Source of the DNA: Erwinia_E haradaeae_E
GTDB lineage: Bacteria > Pseudomonadota > Gammaproteobacteria > Enterobacterales > Enterobacteriaceae
Direction: 5' to 3'
Assembly: GCF_900699015.1 (NCBI RefSeq)
Contig: NZ_LR217737.1
Span: 186,001 to 250,000, forward strand
DNA length: 64,000 nucleotides
Shown here: positions 28,644 to 38,559 of the stretch, piece by piece
Position numbering within the stretch: the stretch's first letter is position 1
Layout: each line of letters begins with the position of its first letter
Notes under the pieces: model-generated
Seen by the model: only the letters and a program-made list of their open reading frames with translations
What the model was told of the DNA's origin: nothing
The model's database searches: none
Made by a program: the position numbers and the translations under genes

Positions 28644-31117
28644 GGCAATATCTCAATGTGAAAGTAAATCAAAAGATATAAAATATTGCAGCAATATTAT
28701 ACAGGCTGTAACCTATTGCCTCCATCATTTTTAATTATAACTCATATTTATCTTGATTATATTTATCATATATCTATTATTTTTGATATTTTTAAGTAGA
28801 ATTTATCTGATTAATTATCAATTTTGATATATTGTTTTATACACATAGTCTCAATAGACTTGAGATTAGAGTATTATGCAATATATATGTCTTGATGTTA
28901 TATAAGAATGAAGTGGTTTATTTATATTTTAATTATTGGTAGTATACATATTATTCATTACTGTTTAGAATAAATATTCTATAGAATATTGAATAAATAG
29001 AATTTTAGTATTTGTTATTTTTTATATTCTCTCTAAATATTAGAGAGTACAGGAATATTTTTAAATGAATATCTATGTTTTATAAATGTTAAAGAAAACA
29101 AAATCTATGTTTTTAGTGCTCTTTGAAGTTGTTTAGAAGCAGGTGTTATCGAATGGTATATTTTATCGTAAACTATTAACAATAATATGTTTAATATATC
29201 AAGTTATTATCATTTTTTAGGCTTAATAAGAAAAGCATAATTAGTTTCCTATTTTATGGGGAGTTAGGTCTTGAGATAGAATGATATATATTGTATGTGA
29301 AAATTTTATTTTATCTGGTATCTGGCGTACACGAGTAGTTGAGAGAAATATAGAAATATTTTATATTTTAAGATTATGTATAAGAGTTTTAAATGTGATT
29401 AATTAATTATTAGATAAATTAACATTCTCTAAGTGATGTGAACTGATCATTAGATTCAATATATTATTTAGAGTAACTATAATTGATTAGTTCTTTATAA
29501 AAAGTGTAGTTATACCATGTAATTAATATTACCATTATTAATGGTATAGTTCATTATTACTTCTCTATTATGTTATTATAAAAGATAGATATGGTACGTT
29601 GTAATAAGCCGATGTTAGTTTGATTAAAATAGTAATAGAAATCAGATATAGATATAAGAAATTATTAGTTTTTCTAAAAATTATCTTGATCTTATTGTAT
29701 GAGGGTTCTAGTTTTCTACGGAGCTATTTGATCTGCTGTTGGTTTAATAGACTTTTAACAATTATTTTGTGCATCAGTATAGTTTTTGATTTGTTTTATT
29801 TAAAGTTTTATCTTAGTATAGATGTTAATGATGTTATACGGGGTTCATATGGGTGCGCTGAGAAAGGTCAAAATCTAGTTGGTTTTTTTAAAACTATAAG
29901 TAAATTAAACATTTTTCTTATCTCGTTTTTGATAGAAAATATATTTAAATATTTAATAATTTGAATTTATAAAAACTAATGGGAATATTCTTTATGATAG
30001 CCACTCAATAACGGATAATAAGAAGTTTAATTATATTTTTGGTATGATTGATTCTTTTATAGAGTAGGAGTTGTGTAAGAATATCTTAATATATGCATCT
30101 TCCTTAAAAGATGAGGATACTATGGTTTTTTATTTGTTTGATTTTTTTCTATGTTTAGATAGAAGTAGTCGCTGTGTTTTCTATTTAGCTTGAAAGAATC
30201 TTCAATTGAGTCTTCTTAATTGAAAGAGATATTATTTTATTAAAAATTTTTATTGCATAAAGGTTAAGAAGGCATAAATATTGCATTTATGTTCATGGTA
30301 ATATGTGGTCTGGAAAAACACATATAATCTGGAATAAAAATGATCATAAGTGACATGAATCTAATTGTTTATTTTAAAATATTAGAGAATGTAAAGATAT
30401 TTAACATATTTACAATTGATATTTCAAAATAAATTTGAATTAGAATCAAAGGATCAAGTAATTCAATAATCTAGAATATAAAAATATTATTTATTTGGAG
30501 TTGGTCAGAATATTTGTAAAGATTTCAGAGAATGAATATCGATCAATGTTTTATGTATATAATATAAAAATATATTGATACTATTTTCTTTTTAAAAAGT
30601 TCGACATGAGTGATAAAATTTTATGTTACCTATGATGTAGTAAACAAATCACATGATCTTAATAATTCAATAAACCTAAAATCTTTATATTATAAATTTG
30701 GAATTTAGATGATTGAGTTTTTATTACTTTATCAAGTTTTATTTATGATGTACAAAATAACGATTATTTATCTATCATGAAGTATTTAATTATTCTATAG
30801 TAATTTTTTTAGTTTATCAAAAAATTGTATGAAAATATAATTTTTTGATAAAGATAAGTTGTATAAAAAGAAAAACTATCTAGTACATTATCTATGATTT
30901 GTCTATTATGTGCAAATCATTATATTGGTTGTAGAGATTTGTGTAAATTTTTCTGTGTATTTTATCTCATCTTTGAGATATTAGTTGAACGATTTCGCTG
31001 TGTTATTAACTATATTGAGGAAGAACTATATATCTTTTTTCTTTTATTATATAATTTTTGAATAAAAGGAATGATATAAATGCGCCATTTAGATATGACT
31101 TTACTAGGCTAAATATA
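28644..31117. other. long divergent gap guaB/apt
   Basis: 2.5 kb. Apart from the guaB promoter region it contains one 114-codon frame (29620-29964, TTG start, Leu/Ile-rich, no ribosome-binding site that I trust), which I do not accept as a gene. It also has several hairpins: TACCATTA-T-TAATGGTA at 29530-29546, TTCAATT/AATTGAA at about 30211-30234, and ATATGTG/CACATAT near 30302-30326. The stretch 29700-29880 is slightly less AT-rich and may be the fading remnant of a gene. Confidence 0.5.
28682..28701 (-). promoter_or_regulatory. guaB -10 box with overlapping palindrome
   Basis: On the minus strand TATAAT (plus 28696-28701) runs into AATATTGCTGCAATATT (plus 28682-28698), a perfect eight-base inverted repeat about a single centre base. 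The palindrome would cover the -10 box and transcription start, where repressors commonly bind. It does not match the PurR consensus ACGCAAACGTTTGCGT. No clear -35 box lies 17 bases upstream. Confidence 0.45.
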
Positions 31118-31678
31118 ATGATTAACACTACGATTCAGCTTGAATTTCTAAAAAATAGCATCAAAAGCATTCCGGATTACCCAAAACCTGGAATAATATT
31201 TCGAGATATTACTAGTTTATTGGCAGATCCTCAAGCTTTTGCACTTAGTGTCGAACTAGTAGCTCAACGCTATCGTAATACTAAAATTAGTAAAGTTGTA
31301 GGGCCTGAGGCTCGTGGTTTTTTGTTTGGTGCACCTATAGCTTTAGAGCTCGGGGTTGGTTTTTTACCAGTTCGAAAATTTGGCAAGCTTCCTCGAAAAA
31401 CTTTTTCTGAGTATTATTCACTGGAATATGGTTCTGGTGTGTTAGAGGTGCATTGTGATGCAATCCATCCTGGCGATATAGTCCTTGTAGTAGATGATGT
31501 ATTAGCCACTGGTGGTACTATCGAAGCAACAGTCAAGCTTATTCACCGTGCTGGTGGTTGTATTACAGATGCTGCTTTTATTATAAATCTCTTTGATTTA
31601 GGAGGCGAAGCGCTTTTACAATCTTATGGCGTTAAGAGTTACTCTCTTTTGAAGTTTCCTGGCAAGTCTTCTATATGA
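31118..31678 (+). CDS. apt: adenine phosphoribosyltransferase
   Basis: Salvages adenine with PRPP to give AMP. The PRPP-binding loop VLVVDDVLATGGT and the blocks SIKSIPDYPKPGIIFRD and VVGPEARGFLFGAP identify it. I start at the ATG at 31118 (MINTTIQLEFLKNS, 186 residues) because it aligns with the E. coli N-terminus; the frame is open 20 codons further up to a TTG, but that extension resembles nothing. In E. coli apt is followed directly by dnaX; here 844 bases lie between. With guaBA it gives the symbiont a purine salvage and GMP branch. Confidence 0.96.
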   Translation: MINTTIQLEFLKNSIKSIPDYPKPGIIFRDITSLLADPQAFALSVELVAQRYRNTKISKVVGPEARGFLFGAPIALELGVGFLPVRKFGKLPRKTFSEYYSLEYGSGVLEVHCDAIHPGDIVLVVDDVLATGGTIEATVKLIHRAGGCITDAAFIINLFDLGGEALLQSYGVKSYSLLKFPGKSSI

Positions 31679-32522
31679 TAAGGATTAACTATTTAGTGTA
31701 ATTCTTTAAAAGATCTTTACTAGATTTTATTATAATTTTATTAGCTGTTAAAAAATCATAAGAATTATAATGATAATAATATATCTTGATGTTTTTATTA
31801 TTTTAGTAAAAAGGATTTTCTTTTTATATAAAAGTTTCTAAATTAATGGTTAAATAATGTTTTTATTTTGGGTGTGCAATCTTTTTCTGTTTTATCTATT
31901 TCCAGATAGTAGTGATTACGGTTATTTTTTATTTTTTTCTAGAAAATTAAGTTAATGATTTAGGATAATAATAGTAAATCATGAGTAATAAAGATAAATT
32001 AGTTAATAATATAATCTATGTAACTTAACCATATGAAATACATAAATAATATCTAATAAAGGACGGGGATCTTTAATCTAATATTCTAGATAGAATATTA
32101 GTAGATCAGTCTTATTATTATAATATTATTATTATAACAAGAAATTATCATCTACTATTCTTACTAGATTGATTGATTCAATAAATTAATGAAATTCTAG
32201 TATCTATAAGTTTATGTATACTTTATTTCCGTGAATTGTTTATAAAGTGTTCCTGTTTCTTAGAATAGAAGTGGAGATTATAATTTTTCTTATTCATCTA
32301 GGAAGATGATTCCTTAATATTAATTATTAGAATTAAATATTTATTAATGAAATAACAAGAAATGAAGGATTTGTATGGTATATATATTGTTGATATATGG
32401 TATATAATGTGGTTTATAAGTTAATCTTTAGATACAATAAATGTTGATGAGTTATTATTCTATTTTTACTATTTGATTTATTATATTGTGCAGATTCTGC
32501 CTTAGATGGTTATCAAATCTAT
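31679..32522. other. gene-free gap apt/dnaX
   Basis: No open frame or RNA gene; the one notable item is a two-part hairpin at 32068-32107 (separate entry). Confidence 0.55.
32068..32107. repeat. two-part hairpin upstream of dnaX
   Basis: Inner stem CTAATATTC (32078-32086) with GAATATTAG (32093-32101) around a six-base loop; outer stem GATCT (32068-32072) with AGATC (32103-32107). Fourteen pairs in all, with a five-base bulge on one side and one base on the other. Function unknown; relic terminator or small structured RNA are options. Confidence 0.4.
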
Positions 32523-34454
32523 ATGAATTATCAGGTATTAGCTAGAAAATGGAGACCGCAAGAATTTAGTGAGGTTATAGGTCAGAAACACATTGTATCT
32601 GCATTGTCTAATACTTTATCTCTGGATCGTATACATCATGCTTACTTATTCTCTGGTACTCGAGGTGTTGGAAAAACAACTATTGCCCGTCTTTTTGCTA
32701 AGGGGTTAAGCTGTAAAGTTAGAATTACTGCAACACCCTGTGGGAGTTGTCATCATTGTCGTGATATTGTTGAGGGTTGTTTTGTTGATCTAATTGAAAT
32801 TGATGCAGCTTCTCGAACTAAAGTTGAAGATACTCGTGATCTTCTTGATAATATACAATATTATCCTGCTCAAGGTCGTTTTAAGATTTATTTAATTGAC
32901 GAAGTACATATGCTGTCACGTCATAGTTTTAATGCACTGCTAAAGACGTTAGAAGAACCGCCAGGGCATGTTAAATTTATACTCGCCACCACTGATCCAC
33001 AAAAGCTCCCAGTTACGATTTTGTCACGTTGTTTACAATTTCATTTGAAATTGATTGATGAGGATTTAATTAGAGTTCAACTTCAATCTATACTAAAATC
33101 TGAAAATATTAGCGCAGAGGATAGAGGAGTGAGGCTTATAGCGCATGCAGCAGAGGGTAGTATGCGTGATGCGTTGAGTTTAACTGATCAGGCTATCGTT
33201 ATGGGAAAGGGTGTGATTACTGTTAATAGTGTACATGATATGCTTGGTATGTTTGATGATGACAAGATTTTATCATTGATTGAGGCACTGGTTAATTCTA
33301 ATGGTGAATTAGTCATGAATATTATTAACGAAGTGGCTGTATATGGTAATAATTGGGATTCGTTTTTAGAAAAAATCTTAGAAATTCTGCATTATATAGC
33401 AATATTACAGTTCCTTCCTTCTTCTTTTCGTGAAGATATGGTTTCTTTTGGCCTCCGATTGCGGAAGGTAGCTCGTTTAATTTCTCCAGAGGATGTGCAG
33501 CTTTATTATCAGATAGTTCTAATAGGGAGGAAGGAATTACCATTGGCGCCAAGTCATCGTATGGGGGTGGAAATGACACTATTTCGTGCTTTAGTTTTTC
33601 ATCCCGGAGAAGTCATATCTAGCTCGATTATGTCTTCTAGCAAGGATAGAAAAGGCGTCTCATCTTGTTCATCTGTACCAGATGTTATAGATACTTTAGA
33701 ACTTGATTCTGATGAGCGGTTACAATGTTTATCCGAAACGGCTACTCAACTTATAGATTCACAAAATCAGTTAAGACTTCATAAATCGGGTATAAGTCAA
33801 TTAAAAAATAATAAGATGATGTCTAAGATAGATAGATCATTAAATAGAGATCTAGAAAAACCATTAAAAATAAATAAGGGAGATCTATTGAGTTATAATA
33901 GTACAGTTTTTAAGGATGTATTCAAAAAAGAGACTGTGTTGTCAGCAGGATGTAATCTTTCTTTGTTAGAAGAACAATTACATGATGTATTTCAAAAATC
34001 TGATTTTCCTTATAATAAACGGAATCATCAATCATACCAATTATTGATGATGAAAGTCATAGAAGAAGCATCTGCTCGAGATCCGTGGTCATCGAAGCTT
34101 GCTATTCTGACTATATCAAAATTAGGTAAAAACCTAGCTCTTCATACATGGAAAGAAAAAAAAGAATATGGTATTTGCTTGCATTTGCGTTCTGGTAATC
34201 GTCATCTAAGTACTTTAGAAGCAAATAAAGAATTACATGAAGCTCTTAATCAAGATGCGGGATATATAATAGATCTAAGAATCGTCGAAGATGATGATAA
34301 TAAATTAATGTTAACTCCTCTAGAATGGCAAAATAAGATTTATCATGAGCGATTGATAAAAGCACGTAAGTTGATTTTAAAAGATAAATACATTAAGAGT
34401 TTATGTGACTTTTTTGATGCTATAATAGAGGAAGAGAGCATTCAACCTTTATAA
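32523..34454 (+). CDS. dnaX: DNA polymerase III subunits tau (and possibly gamma)
   Basis: Clamp-loader ATPase. Walker A GTRGVGKTTIAR (about 45-56), a zinc module with CGSCHHC, the Walker B region LIDEVHMLS and the sensor region ILATTDPQKLPVTILSRC are all present. Domains IV-V, which in tau bind DnaB and the polymerase core, follow a low-complexity Ser/Lys-rich linker (about 370-490). The full frame is 643 codons, exactly the E. coli tau length. At codons 428-429 an A-AAA-AAT heptamer is followed in the -1 frame by TAA at once; a slip there would give a 429-residue gamma-like product (E. coli gamma has 431). In E. coli ybaB and recR follow; here they are missing. Confidence 0.97.
   Translation: MNYQVLARKWRPQEFSEVIGQKHIVSALSNTLSLDRIHHAYLFSGTRGVGKTTIARLFAKGLSCKVRITATPCGSCHHCRDIVEGCFVDLIEIDAASRTKVEDTRDLLDNIQYYPAQGRFKIYLIDEVHMLSRHSFNALLKTLEEPPGHVKFILATTDPQKLPVTILSRCLQFHLKLIDEDLIRVQLQSILKSENISAEDRGVRLIAHAAEGSMRDALSLTDQAIVMGKGVITVNSVHDMLGMFDDDKILSLIEALVNSNGELVMNIINEVAVYGNNWDSFLEKILEILHYIAILQFLPSSFREDMVSFGLRLRKVARLISPEDVQLYYQIVLIGRKELPLAPSHRMGVEMTLFRALVFHPGEVISSSIMSSSKDRKGVSSCSSVPDVIDTLELDSDERLQCLSETATQLIDSQNQLRLHKSGISQLKNNKMMSKIDRSLNRDLEKPLKINKGDLLSYNSTVFKDVFKKETVLSAGCNLSLLEEQLHDVFQKSDFPYNKRNHQSYQLLMMKVIEEASARDPWSSKLAILTISKLGKNLALHTWKEKKEYGICLHLRSGNRHLSTLEANKELHEALNQDAGYIIDLRIVEDDDNKLMLTPLEWQNKIYHERLIKARKLILKDKYIKSLCDFFDAIIEEESIQPL
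33803..33811 (+). promoter_or_regulatory. possible -1 frameshift site in dnaX
   Basis: Six A then T (33803-33809), positioned as A-AAA-AAT relative to the reading frame; shifted back by one base the next codon is TAA (33809-33811). An imperfect GATGAT/ATCATT hairpin follows about 8 bases later and a weak CGGG lies some 14 bases upstream. The E. coli heptamer is A-AAA-AAG; AAT in the A site is expected to slip less. Confidence 0.35.
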
Positions 34455-35885
34455 TTTATTGTTATATCTCAATAATTTTCTTAAAAAGTTATGATCCCAG
34501 TTAGTTGAATACAAAACATTATATAGTAAAGTATTTTGAAAGTATAAAAATATAAGAAGGTCTATCTATAAGAATAGTATACGGTTCTTATATTATAAGA
34601 ATATTATACCGAGATCTACTGAGATTTCAGTAATATAAAATTAATTATGGAATGCACCGTAAAACGTGATTAAAAAATACTTTATAATATTTACTATAAA
34701 TATTGTTATTTTTTACTTTTATTTTATAGGTTAATATTTCTATATTATACTTATTTTTTATGCATTATAGATATTAAAAATTCTTTAAATATAAGAGTGT
34801 AGTTCTCTTTCTCAGTGGTAATTTTGAAAATAGTAATTTTTTAATTATATTAAAAGCACAGTAATATTGTCATATCTTGATATGAGACTATGTGTTCAGT
34901 TATTATGTTAGAAATAGTTTGTAAAAATTATGTTATCAAATATTCAGAGAAGATATATTCATGATTGATTACTATTGCTATGCTCATAACTAATGTCAAT
35001 AGTAATGTTTTATTATTTTTTACATTTTTTTAAAATGAAAGTAAAATTAGAAATTTTATGGACTCTTCTAAATACTATTTGAACGAATTAAATTTTAGTT
35101 CAGTCAAACTAGATTTTTTATATTATATTTTCAATAAGAAGATAAGAGTAAGTTATGAATAGATTTTAATTTATTAACTTTCATAAATAATCTTTATGTA
35201 TTGTATTTTATTTTTATATAAAATTATCACAAATAAAATGATTTTTAACTAATTTTATCATTATGCAATCTTTTTTATTATCTCGTGCAGCTAGTATTAG
35301 ATTTGTTAAAGAATTTAATTATTCTATCTAAGAAAATAATTATGGTGTAATATGTTTTATTTAGTATTCCATATAGTGTTTAAGCATCTAGTTGTCTAGA
35401 TTAGCTCAGACGAGAAAACATTAGATAGTATTGATTTAATAATGGTCTTTGATAAGACTGTTTGTATTTATGTTAATAGTTAAAATATCTATCTAATATT
35501 GAATATTAAATATTATTCAGTTTATCAGGATCTATTTGCATTCATGTACTTAAATATTGGCAATGTAATTAGAATTGTAATAGATCAGTAATAGAATTAT
35601 TAATTATTTATTTATTATTTAAATAAATTAATTTTAAATATAAGGTTTGTGATTCAAGTTATATTCGTTGTCAAATTAGCATGATTGGAAGCAACAAAAA
35701 AGATAGTTTAATATTACATAAAAGTTTCTTAAAATAAATATATCTTTTATATTTATTTTTAAATTAGATTCTTATCTGTTTTAAACAATTCAGAATGAAT
35801 TATGTTTGATGGTTTATTTAGATCCGACCAAGTTCAATTGATATGAGCTAGGCCGGTTTATTAAAAAAATAGTTGTTATTAGGTT
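34455..35885. other. convergent gap dnaX/htpG; ybaB and recR absent
   Basis: 1.4 kb of AT-rich DNA where E. coli has ybaB-recR. No remnant of either is readable. It holds TTCTTATA-T-TATAAGAA (34585-34601), TACTGA/TCAGTA (34617-34632) and a strong hairpin near htpG (separate entry). Confidence 0.55.
35824..35856 (-). terminator. G-C rich hairpin downstream of htpG
   Basis: Plus-strand bases 35824-35836 pair with 35844-35856 in 11 of 13 positions (CCG/CGG, CC/GG and AGTTCA/TGAGCT blocks, with two mismatches and one G-T), around a seven-base loop. It begins 30 bases beyond the htpG stop. No T tract follows on the htpG strand, so it may be a 3' stability hairpin or need Rho. On the plus strand TTTATT follows, so it could also end plus-strand transcripts. 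Confidence 0.45.
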
Positions 35886-37748
35886 TTATTGTAACAACAA
35901 TTGATTGACCCGGCGAATAAATTTGTTAGGGTCTTCTAATGTACCAGTTGCGGTAAAAAGAGCCTGATCTAGAAAAAGCTCAATCCACTCAGAAAATTGC
36001 TCATCATTGTGTATATTAGAAGCTTTCTGTACTAACGGGTGTTGAGGGTTGATCTCAAAACGATACTTGATATCTGGTGCTTCTTGGCCAGCAGCAGATA
36101 GTAATTTAGCCATTTGAGGTGTCATATCATTGATATCAGTAGTAACGATAGCAGGTGTCTCTGAAAGACGGTGTGTCAGTGACACTTCTTTAATTCGTGG
36201 ACCGAGTATCGATTTAATTCGTTTGATAAATGGTTCTAGAGATTGATCAATGTTGCTTTTTTCTTTGTTTTCGTTATCTGCTAACTTATTAAGCACGTCA
36301 TCAGATGTGCTTGCTGATTGGAATTTTTTGTTATTAAATTCCGAAAGATGACTCATCATCCACTCATCAATACGATCGAACAACAGTAGAACTTCGATAT
36401 TTTTATTGCGAAACATCTCGAGATAAGGGCTGCTTTTCGCAGCGGTATGACTATCGGCTGTAATATAATAGATTTTTTCCTGTTCTGGTGGCATGCGACT
36501 GATGTAATCATCCAAAGAGATAGTCTGAGATATGTCTTCAAATTTAGTAGAGGAAAAACGTAGTAATTTGGCAATAGTTTCGATATTGGATTTATCTTCT
36601 GCAGGACCTTCTTTAAGAACGCGTCCAAAATGTTTCCAAAATTTTTGATATTTTTCTTTATCGTTTTTAGATAGTTTTTCTAACATATTTAGTGAACGTT
36701 TAATGATGGCTCCACGTAGTATGTTTATAATATGACTGTTTTGAAGAATTTCACGTGAGACGTTCAGTGGTAGGTCATTAGAGTCAATTAATCCTTTTAT
36801 GAAACGTAAATAATTTGGAATAAATTGTTCAGCATTATCCATAACAAAGACACGTTGGATATAGAGTTTAAGACCATTTTTATGATCATGGTTCCACATG
36901 TCCCAAGGAGCTTGAGAGGGGATGTATAGTAAGTTTATATATGTTTGTTTTCCTTCTACCCGATTATGGCTCCAGGTGAGTGGATCGCTAAAATCACTAG
37001 AAATATGTTTATAAAATTCTTTATATTCGTCTTCCTTAATGTCAGATTTATTTCGTGTCCATAATGCTTGAGATTTGTTAATTTTTTCCCACACTGTACT
37101 ATTATCTTTCTTATCATGTGTTTGAATCTCAATGGTAAGTGCCATATAATCTGAATATTTGCTAACAATTCTTCGAATATGCCATTCATCTAAGAATTCG
37201 TCTTCACCTTCACGTAAATGCAGTATTACTTCTGTACCGTGATCATCTTTTTCGATATCAGAAACAGTATATTCTCCATCTCCAGAGGATTGCCAACAAA
37301 CTCCTTGATTAGAATCAATATCTGCTGCGCGAGTACGTACAGAAACTACATCTGCTACCATGAATGCTGAATAAAAACCTACACCAAACTGACCGATTAA
37401 TTGATTATTTTTAGCTTGATCGGATCCCATAGAATCAATAAACGATTTAGTTCCTGACTTAGCAATAGTGCCTAAGTTTTTGATGACTTCATCGCGTTTC
37501 ATTCCAATACCATTATCATTAAGTTTAAGGATCCGTTTCTCTTTATCAATTGAGATTTGTAAACGTAGATTACCTGAATACAAACCTGGTGTAGAAAGAG
37601 ATTGAAATCGTAGTTTCTCTGTAGCATCAGCAGCATTAGAGATTAATTCTCTTAGAAAGATTTCTTTATGCGAATAGAGCGAGTGAATCATTAATTGCAT
37701 AAGTTGTTTAACTTCTGATTGAAAGTCAAATGTCTCTTTCCCTTTCAT
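35886..37748 (-). CDS. htpG: Hsp90-family chaperone HtpG
   Basis: ATP-dependent homodimeric chaperone. The GHKL ATPase site shows LRELISNAADA with catalytic Glu34, LNDNGIGM, and the lid GQFGVGFYSAFMVAD. The middle domain has SREILQNS with the catalytic-loop Arg, and the C-terminal dimerisation domain ends NKFIRRVNQLL. The length of 620 is close to E. coli (624). GAGGTAAG lies a few bases before the ATG. An exact sigma-32 promoter stands upstream (separate entry). In E. coli htpG follows recR in the same direction as dnaX; here it points the opposite way, so the segment was inverted. Confidence 0.98.
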   Translation of the reverse strand: MKGKETFDFQSEVKQLMQLMIHSLYSHKEIFLRELISNAADATEKLRFQSLSTPGLYSGNLRLQISIDKEKRILKLNDNGIGMKRDEVIKNLGTIAKSGTKSFIDSMGSDQAKNNQLIGQFGVGFYSAFMVADVVSVRTRAADIDSNQGVCWQSSGDGEYTVSDIEKDDHGTEVILHLREGEDEFLDEWHIRRIVSKYSDYMALTIEIQTHDKKDNSTVWEKINKSQALWTRNKSDIKEDEYKEFYKHISSDFSDPLTWSHNRVEGKQTYINLLYIPSQAPWDMWNHDHKNGLKLYIQRVFVMDNAEQFIPNYLRFIKGLIDSNDLPLNVSREILQNSHIINILRGAIIKRSLNMLEKLSKNDKEKYQKFWKHFGRVLKEGPAEDKSNIETIAKLLRFSSTKFEDISQTISLDDYISRMPPEQEKIYYITADSHTAAKSSPYLEMFRNKNIEVLLLFDRIDEWMMSHLSEFNNKKFQSASTSDDVLNKLADNENKEKSNIDQSLEPFIKRIKSILGPRIKEVSLTHRLSETPAIVTTDINDMTPQMAKLLSAAGQEAPDIKYRFEINPQHPLVQKASNIHNDEQFSEWIELFLDQALFTATGTLEDPNKFIRRVNQLLLQ

Positions 37749-37797
37749 TTTATTCTTACCTCAATAAAATATAATTACTTAGTTTGTATAAAATTAT

Positions 37798-37825
37798 AGA
37801 TGGGGATATAAAAATATATTTCAAG
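37798..37825 (-). promoter_or_regulatory. sigma-32 heat-shock promoter of htpG
   Basis: Read on the minus strand: CTTGAAA (plus 37819-37825), a 13-base spacer, then CCCCATCT (plus 37798-37805). Both elements match the sigma-32 consensus (CTTGAAA, 13-15 bases, CCCCATnT) with no mismatch, and transcription would begin some 40 bases before the htpG ATG. htpG is a classical sigma-32 gene, so the match is very unlikely to be chance. Confidence 0.88.
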
Positions 37826-38475
37826 AGTTTGAAAATAGTAGATATTGTTACAATTTATGTTCTATTAAATTAGATTTTTTCATAAGTAATAGTTGGAATA
37901 GCTGTGATTTATCTTATATGTAGGATCTAATATCCTAAGAAGTAGAATCAATAGTATTACCTTTTAAGGTATAATAATTTACTTATAATGTTATATATTC
38001 ATATGATAAGATTTTTCTGATAATATTTGTCCGTAATGCATGTGACTATCATTAGTCTCGAAGTATTAAAGAAAAGACTAATACTGACTGTAAATCGCAT
38101 GCATAGTTAAATGTTAATGTGTGATCTTTTAATTTATATATCAAATATTTTACAGATGTTATGAATTTGTCATATGTGATTCACATTTATGAGATAAACT
38201 ATCCTTTAGTTAAGAGTAGTAATTTATTTTATAAAAATTTTTGATTTAGAAGATGCCTATCTTACTATATGCTCTAGTTAATAAACTGCAATCTATTGTT
38301 TTAGAGAGTTCAATTTATATTTAAATTTATTCTTTAGTTTTTAGATATAAAAAACTATATTTTCAGTAGATACGATATATTTTTAAATAAATTTAGAATA
38401 GTTGATTGTGAGTTAGGTAAGTAATCTTAACGATTATCGTTATGTTAATAAGCTCATGATAAGATCATATATAAC

Positions 38476-38515
38476 TATCTAAAAGTTATTTTTACAAGTA
38501 TCTAAAAGTTATTTT
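38476..38515. repeat. 17-base direct repeat downstream of tdk
   Basis: TATCTAAAAGTTATTTT occurs at 38476-38492 and 38499-38515 (period 23), ending 44 bases from the tdk stop codon. Looks like a recent local duplication. Confidence 0.7.
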
Positions 38516-38559
38516 ATGAATTTTAAAAGACATTACTATTACTTCTATGCTCTAGGTTA

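Larger units (their letters stand above)
37749..38559. other. gap tdk/htpG
   Basis: Holds the htpG promoter at one end and a 17-base direct repeat near tdk (separate entry); otherwise AT-rich with no open frame. Confidence 0.55.

Noticed and set aside
29620..29964. 114-codon frame with a TTG start between guaB and apt
   Set aside because: No recognisable family, no convincing ribosome-binding site, Leu/Ile-rich composition as expected from AT-rich non-coding DNA, and one frame of this length is not surprising in so much empty sequence. A faint gene remnant remains possible.
31058..31117. Upstream TTG start for apt
   Set aside because: The 20 extra residues match nothing in Apt; the ATG at 31118 aligns with the family N-terminus.
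33923..33930. Second A-run followed by G in dnaX (C-AAA-AAA-G)
   Set aside because: The run is out of register for tandem slippage and the -1 frame does not stop at once; it also lies some 40 codons past the E. coli gamma site.
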